From the NCBI RefSeq assembly GCF_003574355.1, contig NZ_QWLB01000031.1:1-39087 (forward strand): a stretch of DNA of 39,087 bases, read 5' to 3'. The notes beneath the pieces are model-generated. The model did no database searches. It had not been told where the DNA came from and saw nothing but the letters and a program-made list of their open reading frames with translations. Numbering within the stretch: position 1 is the stretch's first letter; the number at the start of each line of letters is the position of its first letter. The position numbers and the translations under genes are program-made. The DNA is from Meiothermus granaticius NBRC 107808 (lineage in GTDB: Bacteria > Deinococcota > Deinococci > Deinococcales > Thermaceae). Shown piece after piece: positions 1 through 8,700 of this stretch.

Positions 1-128
1 CGGGGGACAATATCACCTTCACGGTGGAGCTGATCAAGCCCATTGCGATGGAGGAGGGATTGCGGTTTGCCATCCGTGAGGGTGGGCGTACCGTCGGCGC
101 AGGCGTCGTCGCAAAAATCATCGAGTAG
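1..128 (+). CDS. tuf: Elongation factor Tu, C-terminal fragment
   Basis: The reading frame is open from the left edge and ends with TAG at 126-128. The last 41 residues read [20 protein letters not shown] and continue to the ending VVAKIIE, which is the C-terminal beta-barrel (domain 3) of EF-Tu, the GTPase that delivers aminoacyl-tRNA to the ribosome. The start lies outside the window. The following rpmG-secE-nusG-rplK-rplA order is the usual bacterial neighbourhood of a tuf copy. Confidence 0.95.
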   Translation, partial: GDNITFTVELIKPIAMEEGLRFAIREGGRTVGAGVVAKIIE

Positions 129-130
129 TG

Positions 131-139
131 TGGTACACT
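131..139 (+). promoter_or_regulatory. Possible extended -10 promoter for rpmG-secE-nusG
   Basis: The tuf-rpmG gap contains TGGTACACT, which fits an extended -10 element (TGn plus TAnnnT). No convincing -35 box is seen upstream, inside the tuf end. Further on, GGCCCA and TGGGCC (about 150-180) can form a weak stem without a U-tract. Read-through from tuf is equally possible. Confidence 0.25.
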
Positions 140-200
140 TAAGCCTTGTTGGCCCAGTCGCTGTGCGGCGGGTTGGGCCGAAGGTTGAAGAGGGTGAGAT

Positions 201-365
201 ATGGCAAGCGACGTACGAATCAAGCTGCTTTTGGAGTGCACCGAGTGTAAGCGCCGCAACTACGCCACAGAGAAAAACAAGCGCAACACCACGGCCAAAC
301 TCGAGCTGCGCAAATACTGCCCCTGGGACAACAAGTACACGGTTCACCGGGAAGTCAAGGTTTAG
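201..365 (+). CDS. rpmG: Ribosomal protein bL33
   Basis: This gene encodes a 54-aa protein beginning [20 protein letters not shown], with a second conserved part [20 protein letters not shown]. This is the small large-subunit protein bL33. Only one full Cys pair (C13-x2-C16) is present, plus a lone Cys near residue 39, so the zinc ribbon is partly degenerate. A Shine-Dalgarno-like AGGGTGA stands just before the ATG. secE follows after 2 nt, so the two are co-transcribed. Confidence 0.95.
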   Translation: MASDVRIKLLLECTECKRRNYATEKNKRNTTAKLELRKYCPWDNKYTVHREVKV

Positions 366-367
366 GT

Positions 368-586
368 ATGGCCGAGCGTGAAGCTGCCCCCCGGCGCAAC
401 CTCCTCCAGCGCATCGTTAACTATTTTCGTGAGGCTCGAGCGGAGCTCTCCCGCGTAACTTGGCCTACTCGAGAGGAGATCATCGGTTCGACCCAGGTCG
501 TCCTGATTTTTGCGGTGGTGGCGATGGTGGCGCTGGGTCTGATCGACACGGTATTCCGCCTCCTGACCACTGCAATTAACCGATAA
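368..586 (+). CDS. secE: Protein translocase subunit SecE
   Basis: The 72-aa product is a short single-span SecE, the clamp subunit of the SecYEG translocon in the inner membrane. The cytoplasmic amphipathic part contains the family motif [12 protein letters not shown] (about residues 27-38), followed by one transmembrane segment (about 43-65). The length is normal for the short SecE of most bacteria. The start is 2 nt after the rpmG stop, which suggests translational coupling, and nusG follows after 4 nt. Confidence 0.96.
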   Translation: MAEREAAPRRNLLQRIVNYFREARAELSRVTWPTREEIIGSTQVVLIFAVVAMVALGLIDTVFRLLTTAINR

Positions 587-590
587 CCAT

Positions 591-1148
591 ATGAGCATCG
601 AATGGTACGCTGTCCACACTTACGTGGGCTACGAGGATAAGGTCAAGAGCAACCTCGAGCAGCGCGTTAAGGCGTTGGGCATGGGGGATAAAATCTACCA
701 GGTCCTGATCCCGACCGAGGAAGTGGTGGAGCACCGCGAGGGGGGTAAGAAGGACGTGGTGCGCCGCAAGCTCTACCCTGGCTACATCTATGTGCTTGTG
801 GATCTGGGTGACGACCTGGCTGAGGTCAACGAGGCTTGGGAGGTGGTGCGCAACACCCCTGGGGTCACCGGGTTTGTGGGGACAGCCACCCGTCCAGTTC
901 CGCTCACCCCAGATGAGGTGCAGCATCTGCTGGAGATCTCTGGCCTTGTGGGTAAGAAGGAAGCGCCCAAGCCGCAGGTCACCTTTAAAGAAGGTGATGT
1001 GGTACGGGTGGCTTCGGGACCCTTCGCCGACTTCACCGGAGTGGTAGGAGAGGTCAACCTGGAACGGCAGAAGGTCAAGGTGTTGGTCTCGATCTTTGGC
1101 CGCGAAACCCCAGTTGAACTGGAGTTTTCCCAAGTAGTACGGGCTTAA
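591..1148 (+). CDS. nusG: Transcription termination/antitermination factor NusG
   Basis: The 185-aa protein begins [20 protein letters not shown], the NGN domain that binds the RNA polymerase clamp. The C-terminal KOW domain starts near residue 127 ([19 protein letters not shown]). It modulates pausing and Rho-dependent termination and couples polymerase to the ribosome through S10. No clear Shine-Dalgarno sequence precedes the ATG, which lies 4 nt after the secE stop, so re-initiation is likely. The length is typical and nothing in the sequence is unusual. Confidence 0.97.
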   Translation: MSIEWYAVHTYVGYEDKVKSNLEQRVKALGMGDKIYQVLIPTEEVVEHREGGKKDVVRRKLYPGYIYVLVDLGDDLAEVNEAWEVVRNTPGVTGFVGTATRPVPLTPDEVQHLLEISGLVGKKEAPKPQVTFKEGDVVRVASGPFADFTGVVGEVNLERQKVKVLVSIFGRETPVELEFSQVVRA

Positions 1149-1268
1149 GGCTGTAAATAACCGATGGCCCCCTCACGGCGATCGGTTATCAGCAATGTGG
1201 GGCGATAAAACCACGAAGTTCGTGGGAGCCTGCTGCCAGAAAAGGCAGATAGAAAAGGGAGAAAGAAA
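1149..1268 (+). promoter_or_regulatory. Structured rplKA leader, candidate L1 autoregulatory site
   Basis: Three stem-loops can be drawn. ATAACCGAT (1157-1165) pairs with ATCGGTTAT (1181-1189). CCACGAA (1211-1217) pairs with TTCGTGG (1219-1225). CTGCC (1233-1237) pairs with GGCAG (1244-1248). The stretch GTGGGAGCC (1222-1230) resembles the GUGGGAGGC strand of the L1 site in 23S rRNA. L1 is known to repress its own L11-L1 mRNA in many bacteria by binding such a mimic near the rplK start. The exact binding site is inferred. No U-tract follows the stems, so control would be translational. The rplK Shine-Dalgarno is AAAGGGAGAAAG just before the ATG. Confidence 0.45.
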
Positions 1269-1703
1269 ATGAAAAAAGTTGCTGCTATCGTAAAACTGCA
1301 GCTTCCAGCCGCCAAGGCCACCCCGGCGCCGCCAGTCGGCCCGGCCCTTGGGCAGCATGGGGCCAACATCATGGAGTTCGTGAAGGCCTTCAACGCGGCT
1401 TCGGCCAGCATGGGGGATGCGATTGTTCCGGTAGAGATCACGATTTACTCTGATCGCAGCTTTACCTTCATCACCAAAACCCCCCCCGCTTCATACCTCA
1501 TCCGAAAGGCCGCGGGCATCGAAAAGGGCTCGGGCAAGGCGGGTCGGGAGAAAAGCGGCAAACTCACCTGGGAGCAGTGCTTGGCGATTGCTCGGCAGAA
1601 GCTACCGGATATGAACGCCAACGACGAGGTGGCTGCGGCTCACATGATCGCTGGCTCGGCTCGTTCAATGGGTGTAGAGGTGACGGGGGTGCCCAATGCC
1701 TAA
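1269..1703 (+). CDS. rplK: Ribosomal protein uL11
   Basis: The 144-aa protein begins [20 protein letters not shown] and contains [20 protein letters not shown], the conserved N-terminal domain. The C-terminal RNA-binding part runs from about residue 70 and contains [15 protein letters not shown] and the ending [16 protein letters not shown]. uL11 forms the GTPase-associated centre with 23S rRNA and L10. It overlaps the rplA start by 8 nt, so the two proteins are probably made at equal ratio by coupling. Confidence 0.98.
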   Translation: MKKVAAIVKLQLPAAKATPAPPVGPALGQHGANIMEFVKAFNAASASMGDAIVPVEITIYSDRSFTFITKTPPASYLIRKAAGIEKGSGKAGREKSGKLTWEQCLAIARQKLPDMNANDEVAAAHMIAGSARSMGVEVTGVPNA

Positions 1704-2388
1704 GCATGGAAAACGCTATCGTGCACTCTTGGAGAAGGTGGATTTGAACAAGGTATACACCATTGAGGAAGCCGCGGCCCTAATTCCTCAGATCAAGTCG
1801 GCCCGCTTTGACGAAACGGTGGAGATTCACATCAAGCTGGGGATTGACGCCAAAAAGTCTGATCAGAATGTGCGCTCAACCGTGGCCCTGCCTCACGGAA
1901 CCGGTCGCAGCGTGCGGGTGCTGGCCATTGCTAAAGGCGACAAAATTGCGGAGGCCAGGGATGCCGGGGCCGATATCGCAGCTGGGGAGGAGATCATTCA
2001 GGAGATTCTGGATGGGCGCAGCGACTACGACGCGGTAGTGGCTACTCCGGATGTGATGGGCGCGGTGGGTTCTAAGCTGGGTCGGGTGCTGGGTCCCAGG
2101 GGCCTGTTGCCCAACCCTAAAGCCGGAACGGTGGGCTTCAATATTGGCGAGATGGTGCGGGAGATCAAAGCCGGGCGAATTGAGTTCCGCAATGATAAAA
2201 CCGGGGTGGTTCATGGGCCGGTGGGGAAAACCAGCTTCGAACCGGGCAAGATTGCCGAGAATGTGAGGGCGTTTGTGCGGGCTGTGGAGGGGGCCAAGCC
2301 CGACGGGGCCAAGGGAAGCTATCTGCGTTCGGTGTACCTCACCACCACCATGGGGCCCAGCATCAAGGTGAGCCTGGCCGCACAGTAA
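1696..2388 (+). CDS. rplA: Ribosomal protein uL1
   Basis: The 230-aa protein begins [20 protein letters not shown] and contains the hallmark [15 protein letters not shown] (about residues 131-145). uL1 binds the mobile L1 stalk of 23S rRNA and, in many bacteria, represses translation of its own rplK-rplA mRNA. The ATG sits within the rplK stop region (ATGCCTAA), with GGGGGTG upstream as ribosome binding site. Length and sequence are ordinary. The operon ends directly after it at a strong palindromic terminator. Confidence 0.98.
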   Translation: MPKHGKRYRALLEKVDLNKVYTIEEAAALIPQIKSARFDETVEIHIKLGIDAKKSDQNVRSTVALPHGTGRSVRVLAIAKGDKIAEARDAGADIAAGEEIIQEILDGRSDYDAVVATPDVMGAVGSKLGRVLGPRGLLPNPKAGTVGFNIGEMVREIKAGRIEFRNDKTGVVHGPVGKTSFEPGKIAENVRAFVRAVEGAKPDGAKGSYLRSVYLTTTMGPSIKVSLAAQ

Positions 2389-2401
2389 AGGGGATGACCT
2401 T

Positions 2402-2431
2402 AACCCCGCTCGGTACCGAGCGGGGTTGGGT
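2402..2431. terminator. Rho-independent terminator between rplA and the mannosidase gene
   Basis: A perfect 26-nt palindrome (AACCCCGCTCGG / CCGAGCGGGGTT around GGTACC, 2402-2427) is followed on the + strand by GGGTTTATTGTTT. The mannosidase gene converges from the other strand and stops at 2432, so the same hairpin may end both transcripts, although the U-tract is better for rplA. Confidence 0.8.
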
Positions 2432-5400
2432 TTATTGTTTGAGCTCGAGCGAAACCACCTGATAGGGAGTGTAGGTGAACACTGCCTGCCCCCCCTTGGG
2501 CTTCAAGCTCCCCTGCCGCTCCTCGAGGAAGTTAACCGTATGGGCGGCTTGGACTTCCCATTCAGCGAATAGCTGGGCTGAACCGCGCCCCCCTAAGGCT
2601 TCGTAAACCCGCAGCACCACCCCACGCCCCTCCTCCTGCTTTTTGAGCGCAGAGAGGCGCAGGCCGGGGGGGTCCACCCGGAGGAGCTTGCGGCGAGCCG
2701 GCCAGTCGCCGCCCTGGGCGGGAAGGGTTAGGGCCTGGAGGGGAGCGTTGAGATCTTGGGCCTCGAGCAGGGTTTCCCCTCGCCAGTCCCCTATGTGCGG
2801 GAAGAGGGCGTAGGTGAAATGATGCTCCCCCTCCTCGGCATAGGGGTCGGGATAGACCGGGGAGCGCAGGAGGGTCAGGCCCAGGGTATGGCCTCGAGCG
2901 CTGTGGCCATATTTACCGTCGTTGAGGAGGCTCACCCCGTACCCGGCCTCGTCCAGGGAGGCCCAGCGATGCGCGCTGACCTCGAAGCGAGCGGCATCCC
3001 AGGAGGTGTTGGTATGGGTGGGGCGGGCTACGGCGCCGTAGGCGGTTTCGAACCAAGCTTCATGAGCACGCAGGGCCAGGGGAAAGTAGGCCCGCAACAG
3101 GGTGCGCCGCCTTTCCCAACGCAGGTGGGTGTGCACCTCCAACCGCCTCGAGCCAGCCCGAAGCCGGTACTCCTGGGTGACCCGCACCCCCTCCATCCCG
3201 CGCTCGACTGCGATGCTGGCCTCGAGCAAGCCCTTGCGCACCAAGCGGGGCGGCTGGGTCGCCTTTAGCTCCTGGCCGTCCTTGGCGTAAGCCGCGTCCA
3301 CTTCCCAGGCATCCCACTCCCGGGGGATATCGGTATAGGCCCAGAGCTGGTTACCTGGCCCAGCCAACACCTCTCGTCCAGCCGCTTTGTCATAGACCGA
3401 CTCGAGGGTTCCATCGGCCCCAACCCGGACCCTCAGGTAGCGATTCTCAAGGGTGCGGCTGCTGGCTTCGAGGTCACTGGGGACTTTGGCCGGGGTACCG
3501 GCCACCACCGCCAGCGCCAGATAGCCCAGCCCAGGAACCTGAAGGTCCTCTGAGGCCAGCAGGATCTCCCCGTCCTGCTCTTGATACGCCACCTCGACCC
3601 CTCCTGGGGCCAGCAGCCGAAAGGCTCCTTTGGCCGGGCGGGGCAGCCGCAGCCGCAGGGGGCGATCTTCCAGGGTGAGATTCCAAACCACCACCTTGGC
3701 CTTGGTCGGGCCCTCCACCCCCACCGAGGTGCTCAGGCGCTCGAGGGCGGTGTGCCGCAGGGCCTGGGCGGCCTCGAGGGTGGCCCCTAGGTCGCGCACC
3801 GCCTCTTGATACACCTGGTGCACGCTGCTGCCGGGCAACACATCGTGGAAATGGTGCTTGAGAAGGGTGGTCCAGGCGGCATATAGCTCGGCTTGGGGAT
3901 AAGCGGCTCCCTGCAGGATATGGGCCAGGGTGGAAGCGGCTTCCGCCTCTACCAGCGTGTGCTCCAGTCGGCGGTGCAGCCATTTGGTCTGACTCTGGGT
4001 GGTGTAGGTGCCGCGGTGAAGCTCGAGGTATTGCTCGCCCACCCAAACGGGCAGATCCGCGGTCTGAACCCGCTGTTCGACCTGCTGATAGAACGCCTCC
4101 ACCCGGCCCATCTCGAGGCGCGGCAGGCCGGGGAAATCCTGGAGCCGCTCGAACCGCTCGAGCATCTCAAAGGTGGGGCCGCCCCCTCCATCGCCCCAGC
4201 CGATGGAAAAAAGCGAGGTGTCATGGTAGCGCTTGCCCTTGAAGTTGCGCCAGGTCTCCCCTAGGTCATAGGCCAGCACGTTGCCGTTGTAGCCCTGATT
4301 GGGGTTCAAAAAGCTGTGGGCGATCACCCGGCTGCCATCCAACCCCTCCCATTGGTAGAGGTCGTAGGGAAAGGGGTTGGTCTCGTTCCAGTTAAGCTTG
4401 GTGGTGAAGAAGTAGGGGATGCCGCCCTGCTGCAGCATTTGTGGCAGATTGGCGGTGTAGCCGAAGGTATCGGGAAGCCAACAGACCTTGGCCCGCCGGC
4501 CAAACCGCTGCTGGAAATAGCGCTGCCCGTATAGAAGCTGCCGTGCCCAGGATTCACCCGAGAGCAGGTTGCCATCGGGCTCGACCCACATTCCGCCCAC
4601 CACGTCCCAGCGGCCCTCCTTGACCCGGGCTTGGATGCGCTGGAAGAGCTCGGGGTCATCCTCCTCGACAAAGGCATAAGCCTGAGCGCTGGATTGGTTG
4701 AAGTGGAACCAGGGGTAGCGTTCCATCAGGGTGAGCATGGTGCCGAAGGTGCGCTGCACCTTGCGCCGGGTCTCGCTAAAGGGCCAGAGCCAAGCCAGGT
4801 CAATGTGGGCGTGGCCGGTGAGCCAGAGCTGGCCCTCGGCAGGGTAGCGGGACTTGAGGGCCTCGAGCGCAGCCCTAAGGGCCTGCCTCCGGGCGGGAAG
4901 GCCGATCCTGACTGCCTCAGGCAACTGCACCGGCTCGGCCTCGAACCGCCACTCGTCCCAGATGCTGGCCTGGACCGCGGCGGCCTCGGGGGCCTGAACG
5001 ATGCGGGCTAGATAGTTTGCGGTGGGGCTCCGGGGCAGCTCGAGGCCTACCAGGGCCGCCTCGATCGCCTCGGCGATAAGGGCTGCGATCTCAGGTCGGC
5101 TGTGGGTGGCCAAATACTTGGCGGCATCGAGGGCGGCAGCCAGGTCTTCGTGGAAGGCCCTCACCGGCAAATCCGGCACCACCAGGCGGGCTTCTTCGAT
5201 CCTGGGGGAGAGGTTGGGGGTGCCGAAGAGTCCCTTGGGAACGGCCTCGAGCTCGAGCTCGAACGTTTCGTTGCCGCGGGCTTTTTCCAGCAATGGGTAT
5301 TCTTTGTGATAGGGGTTGAGCCCACCGATCAGCTTTCCGTTCGCGCTCAGCTTGGCCTCGCCGCCCAGCCATAACCGCACCGATACCGGCAGTCCAGCCC

Positions 5401-5614
5401 AGGCCTTAGGCACCTGGGCCCGGAACTTAATCTGGACGGGAAGGCTTCTCCCAGGCCACGGGTCACCCTCTCGAACCAAAACCCCCGGCTTTGAGCCTGC
5501 GGCCTGAAAACGCCCCTCGAGCGGCAGGCCGAAGCGATTGCGCCAGGCTGAGAGTTCGATCAGGCGGTGCTCGAGACGGCGTAGCGTTTGTTCGGTTGGT
5601 TTGTCGGTATCCAT
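2432..5614 (-). CDS. Alpha-mannosidase, glycoside hydrolase family 38
   Basis: The 1060-aa protein is a full-length retaining alpha-mannosidase of the long GH38 type. HAHIDLAWLWPFSE (268-281) carries a zinc-binding His-x-Asp. WLPDTFGYTANLPQML (379-394) contains the likely nucleophile Asp382, and HHFHDVLPGSSVHQVY is the second conserved zinc-site region. An all-beta C-terminal half follows. There is no signal peptide, so it is probably cytoplasmic and trims mannosides taken up from outside. The frame is open further upstream, but the ATG at 5614 is chosen because MDTDKPTEQT is preceded by AGGGGGT about 10 nt away and the extra N-terminus is not protein-like. No other sugar genes are nearby. 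Confidence 0.93.
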   Translation of the reverse strand: MDTDKPTEQTLRRLEHRLIELSAWRNRFGLPLEGRFQAAGSKPGVLVREGDPWPGRSLPVQIKFRAQVPKAWAGLPVSVRLWLGGEAKLSANGKLIGGLNPYHKEYPLLEKARGNETFELELEAVPKGLFGTPNLSPRIEEARLVVPDLPVRAFHEDLAAALDAAKYLATHSRPEIAALIAEAIEAALVGLELPRSPTANYLARIVQAPEAAAVQASIWDEWRFEAEPVQLPEAVRIGLPARRQALRAALEALKSRYPAEGQLWLTGHAHIDLAWLWPFSETRRKVQRTFGTMLTLMERYPWFHFNQSSAQAYAFVEEDDPELFQRIQARVKEGRWDVVGGMWVEPDGNLLSGESWARQLLYGQRYFQQRFGRRAKVCWLPDTFGYTANLPQMLQQGGIPYFFTTKLNWNETNPFPYDLYQWEGLDGSRVIAHSFLNPNQGYNGNVLAYDLGETWRNFKGKRYHDTSLFSIGWGDGGGGPTFEMLERFERLQDFPGLPRLEMGRVEAFYQQVEQRVQTADLPVWVGEQYLELHRGTYTTQSQTKWLHRRLEHTLVEAEAASTLAHILQGAAYPQAELYAAWTTLLKHHFHDVLPGSSVHQVYQEAVRDLGATLEAAQALRHTALERLSTSVGVEGPTKAKVVVWNLTLEDRPLRLRLPRPAKGAFRLLAPGGVEVAYQEQDGEILLASEDLQVPGLGYLALAVVAGTPAKVPSDLEASSRTLENRYLRVRVGADGTLESVYDKAAGREVLAGPGNQLWAYTDIPREWDAWEVDAAYAKDGQELKATQPPRLVRKGLLEASIAVERGMEGVRVTQEYRLRAGSRRLEVHTHLRWERRRTLLRAYFPLALRAHEAWFETAYGAVARPTHTNTSWDAARFEVSAHRWASLDEAGYGVSLLNDGKYGHSARGHTLGLTLLRSPVYPDPYAEEGEHHFTYALFPHIGDWRGETLLEAQDLNAPLQALTLPAQGGDWPARRKLLRVDPPGLRLSALKKQEEGRGVVLRVYEALGGRGSAQLFAEWEVQAAHTVNFLEERQGSLKPKGGQAVFTYTPYQVVSLELKQ

Positions 5615-5759
5615 CAGTGATGACCCCCTAGCCCAGGAAACCTGCCGCGAGGTGAGCGGAGCAACCTCTGAAGGCACAGAGGCCCTGGTCGGTGCAATCA
5701 TCCTACCGGGTGTGGGACGGCCCAACCCCAATGGATTTCCGCTCGAGGGGTACCGACTA
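5615..5759 (-). other. Intergenic gap upstream of the mannosidase gene
   Basis: This gap lies between the oxidase stop and the mannosidase start, both on the minus strand. It holds a short perfect hairpin, CCTCTG (5665-5670) with CAGAGG (5677-5682), and one CTCGAG. There is no terminator after the oxidase gene and no promoter that I would defend, so read-through from the oxidase operon remains possible. Confidence 0.4.
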
Positions 5760-8700
5760 TTACGGGTTTTGTGGCCGAGATTGAGCGCACCAGGGCAGGC
5801 TTCCGTCGGGATTGCGCACCACCAACAGACCCCAGACCCCGCTCGAGAGCATCAGGGTAGGGCCATCGCGGTAGAGGAAGCAGCCGGAGTAGGCGGGTTC
5901 TTGTAGCCAGGCGCTCAGCCCTTTGCCCACCGAGACCAGGGCGGAGTGGGGCGAGCCGAACTCGGGCAGCATGTCCTCATAGCCATAGCCAGAAAGCACC
6001 AGGGTCCGCTGGCGCGCCCGTCCCACCGGCTGAACCACCCGCAGGACAAGCTGCTCCCCAGGGTTGGCCACAAAGGTGGAGGTGGGCAAGGGTTTATAGG
6101 CCGGACGGAAGAATCCAGGGGGCAGGCTTTGCGTGTTGAGGTCGGTCAGGGGTCCTAGGCTGGGGTTGAGCCGGGCCCAAAGGGGAGCGCTGCGGTAGTT
6201 GAGGCCCTTCTCGCCCAAATCGTAGGAGTCGTCGCAGACACGGCAGTCGGGGAGTGGAGTGGTGCGGCCATCCGGCCGGGCCTGATGCAGGTTCAGACCG
6301 TCTTGGTAGACCAGCGCCAACTCACGGAAGCTGCGCCAGCCCCCGGGGCCGGGGTACAGCACCTGGGCGGAGAGGCCTTGTAGATGGCGCTCGGCCAGGG
6401 GAACCCTGCGATTCTGGGGGTTCAGGACGATGGCCTGCTGCGGCTCGACGACCACCATCCCCAACAGACCATGCACCCCATGGCCCAACACATCCCCTAA
6501 GGGCTTGATGGGTAGGGCTCCGAAGGCATAGGGTACTGCTCGCAGGCAGGTCTCCTCAGGGCCACAGATGGGCTGGCCGTTGGTATCCCGCAGGCCTCGG
6601 CCTTGCTCGAGCAACCCCGCGTAGAACTCCAGGCGGAAGCTGCCCAAAACGTTGGAGTTGGCTCCTCGGGGCCAGGCATTGTCTACCCACCTGCGGGTAT
6701 TAACCCCCACCATATGGCTGCCGGGGCGGGTGTAGACCACGGGGATACTGAAGGCAATCTCGCTCGAGGGCCGGAGGTTTAGGGGGTTGAGATGATTGCC
6801 GGGGACGTTCAGCGGAACGATCCGGGGTAATTCAGCGTCGCCAACCCGGTCGGGCAGGAAGCTCGGGCGCTGCTGGTTAAAGGCTTGGGGCCGGGAATCG
6901 CTGCGGCTGGGGAGGCCGGACTGCTCCGGCAATCGGAAGGCCTCGTCGCCAGGACCTAAGAGGGCGTTATAGACCTCCAGAGCCGCACACTCGCCGGCGT
7001 TCACCCTGAGCACGAAGGGCTCGAGCCGTTCAAGGTTGGCGTACTGTTCCCGCAGGGCGGCCTCGAGGGTGGGCCAGCTGGGATCGCTGCGCAGCTTGGC
7101 ATACTGGGCCGGGTGCAGCGGCAGCATCACCAACGCATCGGGGTCGAGCAGGCCGCTGGCCCGGTCGTAGAGGTTCAGCCCGGGCTTGTTCAGCAAGCGC
7201 TGTAAGCGCTCTACCCGCACCGCCACCGCGCCGAACGGGGTGCTTTCGGTGCAGGGGAGCCCCTCCGGGTTCAGCAGGCCAAACCGACCCCCATTGGTGA
7301 GCTGCAGGCGGCCCTGGGGGTTGCGGGGTAGGGGGATTAGCCTCTGGCCGATGGTAGGGCGCCCCCCTTCGGTATCGCGGCAGAGCGCGGCCAGCGCAGG
7401 TTTGAAGAGCACCTGCCGCCAGGTCAGGAGTTCCTCCGGGCCGAAGTTGGCGCACCGGCTGGGGTCGAGGGCCGTGGTGCCATTGTAGGTGCGCAACAAG
7501 CCCCAGGCCCCGTTCCATAGGGCATCCAGGGTGCCAAAGTGGTAGAGGTAGTCCAGCGCGCCGAGCCCAGCATCCACGTTAGAGAAGGCTGGAAGCTGCA
7601 TCTCGAAATGCTCGGAGATGCCGATCTCCTGTGCGGCAATGCGGCCTTCGGGGTTATCGCGGCTGGCCAACCAGCCCAGGTAGCGCCGCCAGCGCTCCAG
7701 ATAGGCTGCGTCTGCCGGGCTGCCAGGGGGGGGCTCGGCCAGCTCACCGCGCAGATCCAAGTCCACCACCCGTTTCCAGTGCAGGCCCTCGAGGGCGAAC
7801 ATATGCTGCACCTCCTGGGCCCCCTGGATGAGCCGGATCTGTACCTGTTCCCCCTCGTAAGCCTCGAGCAGCGGGGTACAGGGGTCTCCGTGGAAAGGGG
7901 TGCTGAAGACAAAGGCCGGATCCCCAAAACGCCCCGCCCGCAGGTGCCGCCAGCTTCGCTCCTGGCGCAGGTTTTCCGGGCCCAAAGCGGCCCCACAGCG
8001 GGTCAGCTCGGGTTCGAAGGCGGCCTTGGCGGACTGGCCGGGCCGAACATGGCCTAAGCGCAGGGCCAGGGGCTCGTGCCGATAGTTGATCAGATAGGGA
8101 TCGTGGTGGTCGGTGGAGATGGCCTCAGGTTTTTCGGGCGGGGCTACAGGGGCTCCGTGTTTCTGCCAGAGGGCCTGGGCCTCCCGCTCCAGGGTCTGGA
8201 CCAAGGCCCGGTCGAAGGGGCGGTTCAGGGTTTGGCCGGGTAACTCCCCCCTAGGGGTACGGGCCAGCTCGGGGTAGGCTTGGCGGCAGCCCAGACTGAA
8301 GCGGGGCTCGGCCTCGCAGAGCAGGCGGTGCAGTCCCTGCTGGGGCCTAGGGTTGGCGCTGTAGTCGTAGAGCAGGGCGAAATCGGCCACGGCCAAGGCG
8401 AACTCACGATGGTCGGGGTGGGTTTGGTCGTCCAGGGCTCCGGTGATGAGGGCTCTCGAGCCGATGGGCTGTTCCTGGAGGGGGGCTTTTTGCAGCGGGA
8501 TGGGCTCGGTCAGTGGCAGGGGTTCGCGACCCAGGCTGGGCAGCCGCGTGGGGTCGAGGTGGAAGGCCTGCATGTTGCGGGCTGCCTTCTCCACGTGCTC
8601 ACGGTTCTGGCCCCGGTCTGAGGCCTGCCACTGCGTCCCAGCGGGCTCGACCAGCAAGGCCGAGTAAAACCCGTGCTGTTGGATGGACGAGGGGGCGAAG

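Noticed and set aside
5665-5682. Riboswitch before the mannosidase
   Set aside because: Only one short hairpin is present. No glycine, TPP or T-box consensus could be matched.
5615-5731. Longer mannosidase starting at 5731
   Set aside because: The extra 39 residues are not conserved in character and include the intergenic hairpin. ATG 5614 has an AGGGGGT site.
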